Shown piece after piece: positions 1-4,841 of a stretch of 5,958 bases of DNA. The notes under the pieces are model-generated. The model was given only the letters and a program-made list of their open reading frames with translations. It ran no database searches and was not told where the DNA came from. The translations under genes were made by a program, and so were the position numbers. How positions within the stretch are numbered: the stretch's first letter is position 1; every line of letters begins with the position of its first letter. The stretch covers positions 1-5,958 of the forward strand of contig CAYZLR010000143.1 in NCBI GenBank assembly GCA_964479275.1, read 5' to 3'. The DNA is from CALLPQ01 sp964479275. GTDB taxonomy: Bacteria > Pseudomonadota > Alphaproteobacteria > Caulobacterales > Parvularculaceae.

Positions 1-172
1 GCTCAAATACATAGAAGACCGAAAAGCCAGTTTCCCGGATAGTAATATAAGCTAAACCCATGATGTAACCTATAAGTTTAGATCGTAATTTTAGGTGGAC
101 TAGTTTCCAGACGGGTAGACTTTTTCATATCTGCGGTTCTTCCCAACTTATCTAAAAACGACACGATATGGC

Positions 173-188
173 GAGCTTTAGGAAGCTC
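173..188. other. short hairpin upstream of sdaA
   Basis: GAGCTT and AAGCTC form a perfect 6-bp stem around a 4-base loop (TAGG). No T-run follows on either strand, so it does not look like an ordinary intrinsic terminator. It could be a weak terminator of an upstream gene lying outside the window, an mRNA leader structure, or chance. The rest of 1-294 has no credible gene and no clear -35/-10 pair that I could support. Confidence 0.3.
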
Positions 189-234
189 TCCCTAGCAAAA
201 CATCCTAAATTTACACTGAATAAGGGCCCAAAAA

Positions 235-246
235 GCCAATATTGGC
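235..246. promoter_or_regulatory. perfect 12-bp palindrome, candidate operator of sdaA
   Basis: GCCAATATTGGC is a perfect 12-bp palindrome centred about 54 bases before the sdaA start codon. Its position suits a repressor or activator site, or part of a leader hairpin. No specific regulator can be named from the sequence, and the role is inferred only from symmetry and position. Confidence 0.3.
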
Positions 247-294
247 AGGGAGACTAAAACGTCTTCTTCCTTAAGATTTCGTGGGGAAAGCGAC

Positions 295-1680
295 ATGTTA
301 TCGGTATTAGATGTCTTTCGAGTAGGCATAGGTCCCTCAAGCTCACATACGATCGGCCCGATTAGAATATCGGACCGTTTTGTTCAGAGTTTAAAACGTC
401 TAAAATTATTTGACAAAACATCTACTATTGAAGTGGAGCTCAAAGGATCTCTGGCGTTAACGGGCATAGGGCACGCAACACCCAAAGCCGTTATTTTAGG
501 ATTGTTAGGACATCAAGCTGAGAGCCTTGACCCCCTGCAGGCTGATGAAGATGTTTCACGCGTTTATATTGAAAATCTATTAAGATTGGCCGGTGAAAAA
601 ACCATCTCCTTTGACCCTGAAAAACATATCATTTTTAATTATGATTTAGAACTTGATCTCCATCCTAATGGTATGATTATGAGGGCCCTGGACGAGAGCG
701 GTAAACTCGTTAGAAGCCAGACCTATTACTCGACTGGGGGCGGGTTTATTGCCTCCAAGGCGCAACTGGAAAAGCCTTTACATTCAGATATCGTTGATGG
801 CGTTCCAACCGAGTTTCCATATCCATTCGGTTCAGCTCAAAATTTAATCGATCTTTGCGTAGCGCAAAATCAGCCAATCCATGAGATTATTTACGCCAAT
901 GAAGATGCCATTCGTAAGCGTGAGGAAACAGATATAAAACTGGACCATATTGCTAAGGTCATGTTCGCATGCATAGAGCGAGGATTGGTGACAGAGGGCA
1001 TTTTACCTGGGGGATTGATAGTGTCGCGCAGAGCGCCCGCCCTTTGGAAAAAGCTCAGTACAAGACTGAACTCAAATGAACGGGAAGAATTATTTGATTG
1101 GCTCAATGTCTATGCCATGGCGGTCAATGAAGAAAATGCCTCTGGCGGGCAAGTCGTCACCGCACCGACCAATGGCGCAGCCGGAATTATTCCCGCAATA
1201 ATGAAATACTATTGTACCCGTAACGAAACAGAAATTGACGCTCAAAAAATCAGACAATTCTTGCTCACAGCGGGGGGCATCGGATTGCTGTATAAGCAGC
1301 GCGCTTCAATATCTGGTGCAGAAATGGGATGTCAGGGCGAGGTCGGTGTGGCCTGTTCTATGGCAGCCGGTGGACTAGCCGCTATCTGGGGAGGCACGCC
1401 CCAGCAAGTGACGAGCGCTGCCGAAATTGGAATGGAACATAATCTCGGACTAACGTGCGATCCTGTTGGTGGTCTTGTCCAAATTCCATGCATTGAGCGA
1501 AATGCGCTTGGTGCAACAAAAGCTGTCAACGCTGCCCGTCTGGCTTTGCATTCAACAGCGCCGCCCAAAGTGAGTCTCGATCAAGTGATTGAGACGATGC
1601 GGCAAACCGGAATGGATATGTCCTCAAAATATAAAGAAACAAGCCTCGGGGGATTAGCTGTGAATGTTGTGGAGTGTTGA
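295..1680 (+). CDS. sdaA: L-serine ammonia-lyase (L-serine dehydratase), iron-sulfur type, single chain
   Basis: This cytosolic enzyme deaminates L-serine to pyruvate and ammonia using a [4Fe-4S] cluster instead of pyridoxal phosphate. The 461-residue protein has the full one-chain layout: a beta domain (about 1-160) opening with GPSSSHT at 13-19 and carrying His60 in a GIGHATPKAV stretch, then an alpha domain (about 190-455) with ASGGQVVTAPTNGAAG at 282-297. Cys346, Cys388 and Cys399 match the three cluster cysteines of the family. The protein ends in VNVVEC, so Cys461 is the last residue; in the Legionella enzyme the equivalent C-terminal cysteine folds into the active site as the cluster's fourth ligand until substrate displaces it. 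The ATG follows a purine-rich GGGGAAAG, and the first residues MLSVLDVFRVGIGPSSSHT align with the usual start. The length is normal and the frame is intact. It is probably transcribed alone or as first gene, since an 88-base gap separates it from the next candidate gene. Confidence 0.96.
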   Translation: MLSVLDVFRVGIGPSSSHTIGPIRISDRFVQSLKRLKLFDKTSTIEVELKGSLALTGIGHATPKAVILGLLGHQAESLDPLQADEDVSRVYIENLLRLAGEKTISFDPEKHIIFNYDLELDLHPNGMIMRALDESGKLVRSQTYYSTGGGFIASKAQLEKPLHSDIVDGVPTEFPYPFGSAQNLIDLCVAQNQPIHEIIYANEDAIRKREETDIKLDHIAKVMFACIERGLVTEGILPGGLIVSRRAPALWKKLSTRLNSNEREELFDWLNVYAMAVNEENASGGQVVTAPTNGAAGIIPAIMKYYCTRNETEIDAQKIRQFLLTAGGIGLLYKQRASISGAEMGCQGEVGVACSMAAGGLAAIWGGTPQQVTSAAEIGMEHNLGLTCDPVGGLVQIPCIERNALGATKAVNAARLALHSTAPPKVSLDQVIETMRQTGMDMSSKYKETSLGGLAVNVVEC

Positions 1681-1768
1681 TCCTTACGGGCGGGCGTGTG
1701 TCACCGCAAATGACTAAACATGCAACGAAACTTTAGAGATAAAATTTGTAATCCATGGAGATTTTGAG

Positions 1769-1942
1769 ATGGTCGATTTGACCCGGAAAATTAAATATTC
1801 CTATCAAATACATCCTAAAAAGGGATCTGAAAATCCGAAAGAAAATAAACCTGAGAGGATAGCAAAATGCGAGCCCGAAACAGAGTTTTCAAACGATCCG
1901 GATGATTGGACTCCCTCACAGGGCCCTTTCCCATCAGACTGA
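1769..1942 (+). CDS. hypothetical small protein, 57 residues
   Basis: I do not recognise this protein. The frame starts at ATG 1769, nine bases after a TGGAG that could act as ribosome binding site, and ends at TGA 1942. The first 30 or so residues are basic and lysine-rich (MVDLTRKIKYSYQIHPKK), and the rest is acidic and rich in proline, serine and aspartate, ending DDWTPSQGPFPSD. It has no membrane segment or signal peptide, one cysteine, and looks largely disordered. It lies 41 bases before the 140-residue gene on the same strand, so the two may be co-transcribed. Its reality rests only on the start signal and spacing; a chance frame of this size is possible. Confidence 0.45.
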   Translation: MVDLTRKIKYSYQIHPKKGSENPKENKPERIAKCEPETEFSNDPDDWTPSQGPFPSD

Positions 1943-1983
1943 CTTAAGCGCATCAGATCAACGTCGTTATCCTGGAGGATGGA

Positions 1984-2406
1984 ATGGTCAAGATTTTAGA
2001 TAAGTTCATCAAATATGACAACTGTTTGATTGTTCAATTCGTATCACCTGCGCGGACTTTTCGCGCCATGAATATGCCGTTTGATCCATCTGTGAGAGTG
2101 TCGGTTAGAATGGTGAGCGAAACCGAGATTACTGCGTCCCAATGTCAATCCATGCTTGATCAGTGCGAAAGCCAAAATGGGGCTATCTTAATCGTAATAA
2201 GCGAGACGTATTCTGAAAGCTTAATAGCCTTGCTCAAGTCCGCATGTGATCGGAACATATCATCGGTTCTGGTTTATAAGCAGTTAAATGTCAGTGAGAT
2301 GAAAACAATTCGGTCTCTCACGCGTCACGGCATAAAATTCATTTCCTATTTCCGATTTTTAGAAAACTCTTCTCCGTCTGGATTGGAGACGTCTCATTTA
2401 TCCTAA
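1984..2406 (+). CDS. hypothetical protein, 140 residues, possible alpha/beta fold
   Basis: I do not recognise the family. The start at ATG 1984 is supported by a strong GGAGG at 1974-1978, five bases upstream, so translation is likely. Two hydrophobic beta-like stretches are visible, NCLIVQFVS near residues 13-21 and GAILIVIS near 66-73, then a leucine-rich helix (ESLIALLKSACDR) and another strand-like piece, ISSVLVYK. That alternation suggests a small soluble alpha/beta protein; this is inference from residue pattern. There is no signal peptide or membrane helix of normal length. The C-terminal tail (SSPSGLETSHLS) is polar and probably flexible. It sits between two small genes on the same strand with gaps of 41 and 37 bases to their starts, which suggests a small operon. 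Confidence 0.6.
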   Translation: MVKILDKFIKYDNCLIVQFVSPARTFRAMNMPFDPSVRVSVRMVSETEITASQCQSMLDQCESQNGAILIVISETYSESLIALLKSACDRNISSVLVYKQLNVSEMKTIRSLTRHGIKFISYFRFLENSSPSGLETSHLS

Positions 2407-2417
2407 GAGGACACCAC

Positions 2418-2486
2418 ATGACACGTAACAAGCATTTACAGGCATGCCAGTTGGCATACGCCGCGATAGCAACGGCGATATAACCC
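2418..2486 (+). other. 22-codon reading frame overlapping the start of the DUF3892-like gene
   Basis: ATG 2418 follows an AGAGG at 2406-2410 at good spacing, and a frame of 22 codons runs to TAA 2486. It overlaps the first 43 bases of the next gene, which is in another frame and starts at ATG 2444 with a poor binding site. It may be a leader peptide whose translation helps ribosomes reach the downstream start, or the original start of the next gene separated from it by a frameshift. The short product (MTRNKHLQACQLAYAA and so on) resembles nothing I know. Confidence 0.3.
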
Positions 2487-2662
2487 ACCTTAAATTTCAG
2501 AATCGGAGCCGCGTTACACCAGCAATTGGCATTGTCGTCCTTGATAGAGTCAATTGTATTGAAGGAATTTCAACAGAAGTACTACCTAACGGGAAAGTCA
2601 AATTTCAAGTCTTGCCTGACTATCAAACCCGATTGTGTTTAGAAAATTTAGTAGATGTGTAG
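2444..2662 (+). CDS. DUF3892-like small protein, 72 residues
   Basis: The N-terminal GIRRDSNGDITHLK and the later IEGISTEVLPNGKVKFQVLPD, followed by LENLVDV, match from memory the pattern of DUF3892 proteins: an Ixx(V/I)RRDxxGxIT opening, a short middle, then a gI.gv...g...vlPD stretch and an NLxxLP-like end. The biochemical role of that family is not established, and none is claimed here. The protein is soluble, with no signal or membrane segment, and close to the usual small size of the family. The start is uncertain: ATG 2444 is the only ATG in frame after the stop at 2426, and only a weak ACAGG precedes it, whereas a better start signal at 2418 leads into a different frame. Either translation is coupled to the upstream 22-codon frame, or a frameshift has removed the first residues. 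Confidence 0.6.
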   Translation: MPVGIRRDSNGDITHLKFQNRSRVTPAIGIVVLDRVNCIEGISTEVLPNGKVKFQVLPDYQTRLCLENLVDV

Positions 2663-2730
2663 TCATTGAGGTGACCCCGCCGGATTCGGTGCTAAATACT
2701 TTGACTCTAGTTTGGTGCATTTATAACATT

Positions 2731-2885
2731 GGTATGGGCGCCTCCCTGCGCTGAAGCTTCAGGCCGGGCTCGCGTGAATGGAACCCGCTTCGCGGTTTCC
2801 ACCCTCCGGGCTTTGATCCTTCCCTCCCTCACGTTCGGCTGGCGCTCCTCGCTTGCGCTGCGGCGGCAAAAGCCTCGTCGCTACA
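2731..2885. other. GC-rich patch, probable horizontally acquired or recombined segment
   Basis: Base composition changes abruptly here: the patch is clearly GC-rich, with runs such as CGCTTCGCGG, CTCGCTTGCGCTGCGGCGGC and CCTCCGGGCTTTGATCC, while the DNA on both sides is AT-rich. The short reverse-complementary GC-rich words are typical of intergenic DNA of GC-rich plasmids and integrative elements. A frame runs through it from 2729 to 2911, but its arginine-, proline- and leucine-rich product looks like translated noncoding DNA and is not called as a gene. The origin is inferred from composition only. Confidence 0.5.
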
Positions 2886-3038
2886 ATGGCCGAGTTTTAC
2901 ACCGCCGTTGACAAGCGGCAACACTTCGTGCGTCTTGATAAATATGGGGTCAGCGATTTATGGCGCTTCAATATTTCGGTTTATGACATTTATCTTTCAG
3001 ATGAGCGGCAACAAGTCTTTGAAGTAAAAGCAAAATAA
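2886..3038 (+). CDS. hypothetical protein, 50 residues
   Basis: I do not recognise this protein. From ATG 2886 it reads MAEFYTAVDKRQHFVRLDKY and continues to a TAA at 3036-3038. The residue mix is protein-like, with alternating charged and aromatic positions (LWRFNISVYDIYLSDERQQVFEVKAK) suggesting beta strands. The frame is also open upstream to a TTG at 2853, but those extra residues come from the GC-rich patch and look non-protein, so the ATG is preferred. No good ribosome binding site precedes it (GTCGCTACA), which weakens the call. It may be a surviving piece of a gene carried in with the GC-rich segment. Confidence 0.4.
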   Translation: MAEFYTAVDKRQHFVRLDKYGVSDLWRFNISVYDIYLSDERQQVFEVKAK

Positions 3039-3063
3039 ACTCCCTGGCAACCCCACCCCCATA

Positions 3064-3115
3064 AGCCTACGGCTACCAAGGTATAACCTTGGAAACTATA
3101 CCTAAGTGATAGGTA
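3064..3115. repeat. three consecutive short hairpins
   Basis: Three perfect inverted repeats lie almost end to end: AGCC-tac-GGCT (3064-3074), CCAAGGT-ata-ACCTTGG (3076-3092) and TACCTA-agtga-TAGGTA (3099-3115). GGTATA at 3080-3085 can also pair with TATACC at 3097-3102, giving an alternative fold. They begin 26 bases after the stop of the 50-residue frame. No T-run follows, so simple rho-independent termination is not evident; they could be a 3' mRNA structure, a recombination site or part of a small RNA. Confidence 0.45.
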
Positions 3116-3425
3116 AGATTATAACTATTAAGAATAATCGGGCATCTATTGTCTATGGAATAGTGCTCTGATAATGTGAGATATGGACTTTATGCTCAAC
3201 ATAAGCCAGTTGCAGTCAATGTAGCTACTTTGATCTCACTACTATGTGCCTATTATATGTTTTCTGTTTCCGCAATAAAAAAAACTAATTTTTACGATAT
3301 CGCGGCTGAAAAACTAACAGAATGATTTTTTTTTACCGCTAAAGGCCTATGAAAATTACAAAATATCGAGTCAATTGAAAAATGGCGAGATATTTGGGAA
3401 TTTACCTATTGACAGGTCTTAAGCC

Positions 3426-3489
3426 AATTATGGGTAAAAAAACATCAGGTAACCGCACCCTCGAAACAGATATAAACTTACCCATAATT
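3426..3489. repeat. 12-bp perfect inverted repeat with 40-base spacer
   Basis: AATTATGGGTAA at 3426-3437 is repeated in reverse complement, TTACCCATAATT, at 3478-3489. Both arms are exact and the 40 bases between contain a separate GGTAACC palindrome (about 3449-3455). The arms could be paired protein-binding sites, the ends of a very small element, or a long stem-loop. Neither arm lies next to a recognised gene. Confidence 0.5.
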
Positions 3490-3903
3490 TTGGTTGTAAA
3501 TGATTCTATATGAATTCCATATTCATGGTTTACAGAAAATATAATCCACAGAATGTTAGCAAACCGAGACGAAGAACGGTATTTGAAAGCCTAAAAACTT
3601 AATGACAGTTTATGATTTTTAATAAATCAAAGGGTGTTTTCTTGCTCAGTTACAACCACATTTAAATAAATTTCGGCATTTCTACCAAACGGCATTTTAA
3701 ATTGGATTTGGTTTTAAACGTCACGGTTGCTGTTTGAACTTGGTTATATACAAAGCGATTTCCAATATTTTTATGCAGAGATCAGTTTTATTCGGCAACA
3801 CTTCCGCTGTCGTCACTGGCCATTATTCTAGTAGTTTTCATAAAACAACCAGACAGTTTGACCCAAGTACACTAACTATTGCCTTTTATAGACAGCGATT
3901 TGA

Positions 3904-4149
3904 AAGGTATCGACACCACTATGTAAACCGATACAGATCTATCCTGGGTCGCCTTGGGAGAATGGTTACAATGAGCGCTTCAATGGAACTCTACGTCATG
4001 ACGTTCTCAATACCGAATGGTTCACAAGCATCGATCAAGCTCAAATCGTCATCAATATGTGGCTCAAACAGTACAATCACATTAGGCCACATCAGTCCCT
4101 AAATATGCGTGCGCCAGTGCCAGAGACTCTAAATCAAACTGGTACATAA
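3904..4149 (+). pseudogene. IS3-family transposase (OrfB), C-terminal remnant
   Basis: The last 81 codons of an rve-type integrase are readable: KPIQIYPGSPWENGYNERFN, then GTLRHDVLNTEWF and later WLKQYNHIRPHQSLNMRAPVPETL to a TAA at 4147-4149. In this family the PGSPWENG..ERFNG block carries the last acidic residue of the DDE triad, here the Glu of NERFNG, and the YN.(I/V)RPH.SL block is the standard C-terminal signature. Upstream the frame is blocked by TGA at 3901 and several earlier stops, and neither the first two catalytic aspartates nor an OrfA is visible. The gene is therefore heavily 5'-truncated and cannot transpose on its own. An overlapping frame (3734-4102) is only its out-of-frame reading. 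It marks a past insertion between the accessory genes and the lrp-gdh pair. Confidence 0.88.
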
Positions 4150-4156
4150 ATAAGGC

Positions 4157-4188
4157 TGGACACCAGTCTGCGTCGTCTAAAATGTCCA
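4157..4188. repeat. possible right end of the IS remnant
   Basis: Just after the transposase stop, GGCTGGACACC resembles the GGCTGGACCAC-type sequence often found near IS3-family ends, and TGGACA (4157-4162) is inverted as TGTCCA (4183-4188). The matching left end and a target duplication were not found, so the exact boundary is unknown. Confidence 0.3.
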
Positions 4189-4242
4189 CCGGCTCAGTCA
4201 CGCGGCTCGAATTCCTTGTTCTTCCAATTGGGCCACCACGAC

Positions 4243-4725
4243 CTAATCGAGTCCTTCTATTGTTAACTCGGTCGTCTCTTTAATCTGCTCCATAACTGGA
4301 AATGTCAGGGTTTGATGAACGCCGGGAAGATCTGATATGACGTCGACCAATAACTCCCGGAAATCCGTCATATCTCGCGTTCGTATTTTGAGGAGGTAAT
4401 CAAATCCACCCGACATCATGTGACATGTCAGAACTTCCGGAATCGTTTTCACGGCTTTATTAAATTTTTCTAGGGCCGACCGCCTTGTGCTCTCCAACTT
4501 GACCTGCACGTAAACCAGATATCCACGCGAAATTTTCTTGGGGTCAAGGTCGGCTCGATACCCCCTGATATATTTTTCTTTCTCCAACCGTTTTAGCCGC
4601 TGATAACATGGTGATTTGCTCAAATTTACCTTTGCCGCCAAATCCACCAGATTTATCCGCCCGTTTTTCTGGATCTCGAAGAGAATTTTTTTATCTGTTA
4701 AATCCAGATTTCGCTCTTTGCTCAT
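4243..4725 (-). CDS. Lrp/AsnC-family transcriptional regulator
   Basis: A DNA-binding feast/famine regulator that normally forms dimers to octamers and responds to amino acids. With the start at 4725 the protein has 160 residues, the usual family size. Residues 6-60 form the winged helix-turn-helix, LDLTDKKILFEIQKNGRINL followed by the recognition helix around LSKSPCYQRLKRLE and the wing IRGYRADLD. Residues about 68-150 form the RAM ligand-binding domain, with SGGFDYLLKIRTRDM, the typical GxFDYLL element, and a final PGVHQTLTFPVMEQIK strand. The frame is open to an ATG at 4767, adding 14 residues (MYIINKNLETKIKY) not expected in the family; neither start has a strong binding site, so 4725 is chosen by alignment. 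It is divergent from the glutamate dehydrogenase gene, and palindromes lie between them, so it probably controls that gene and itself. The specific subfamily and ligand cannot be told. Confidence 0.92.
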   Translation of the reverse strand: MSKERNLDLTDKKILFEIQKNGRINLVDLAAKVNLSKSPCYQRLKRLEKEKYIRGYRADLDPKKISRGYLVYVQVKLESTRRSALEKFNKAVKTIPEVLTCHMMSGGFDYLLKIRTRDMTDFRELLVDVISDLPGVHQTLTFPVMEQIKETTELTIEGLD

Positions 4726-4775
4726 ATACTTTATCTTTGTTTCTAAATTTTTGTTGATAATATACATTTTTCCCG

Positions 4776-4811
4776 AATTATCAATGTAATTAAAAACTAT
4801 AGTCTTTTAAT
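4776..4811. promoter_or_regulatory. AT-rich palindromes in the lrp-gdh intergenic region, candidate operator
   Basis: Two symmetric sites sit side by side: AATTA-tcaatg-TAATT (4776-4791), and ATTAAAA (4789-4795) with TTTTAAT (4805-4811) around an exact ACTATAGT palindrome (4796-4803). Lrp-family proteins bind AT-rich imperfect palindromes, often several in phase between divergent genes. TATAGT at the centre could serve as a -10 element in either direction, but I see no good -35 partner. The operator role is inferred from symmetry and location. Confidence 0.4.
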
Positions 4812-4841
4812 ATTCCTTAGCGTGCGGCCAGGGGAGAGATT

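Larger units (their letters stand above)
3039..3903. other. AT-rich stretch without a credible gene
   Basis: About 865 bases with frequent stops in all frames. A 122-codon frame starting at 3734 runs out of its right end, but it is the out-of-frame reading of the transposase remnant plus flanking DNA. The stretch holds several inverted repeats: three adjacent hairpins at 3064-3115, GTGAGAT/ATCTCAC at 3176-3182 and 3233-3239, AAATATC/GATATTT at 3361-3367 and 3389-3395, and a 12-bp pair at 3426-3489. It also has a direct repeat CGGCATTT at 3674 and 3690, and A- and T-runs near 3277-3340. It may be decayed mobile DNA; a structured RNA cannot be excluded. Confidence 0.5.

Noticed and set aside
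891..1106. 71-codon minus-strand reading frame
   Set aside because: Lies wholly inside sdaA on the opposite strand, with a serine-rich product and no independent start signal.
1332..1568. 78-codon minus-strand reading frame
   Set aside because: Antisense shadow of the conserved alpha domain of sdaA.
1684..1706. Sequence resembling the reverse complement of the 16S rRNA 3' region (GGGCGGGCGTGTGTCACC)
   Set aside because: Only a short imperfect similarity, with no flanking rRNA sequence; taken as coincidence.
2740..2860. Possible tRNA or attachment site in the GC-rich patch
   Set aside because: No cloverleaf with a plausible TΨC arm and anticodon stem could be built, and no flanking direct repeat was seen.
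3734..4102. 122-codon plus-strand reading frame
   Set aside because: Its second half is the out-of-frame reading of the IS3 transposase remnant, and its first half has no recognisable domain or good start.
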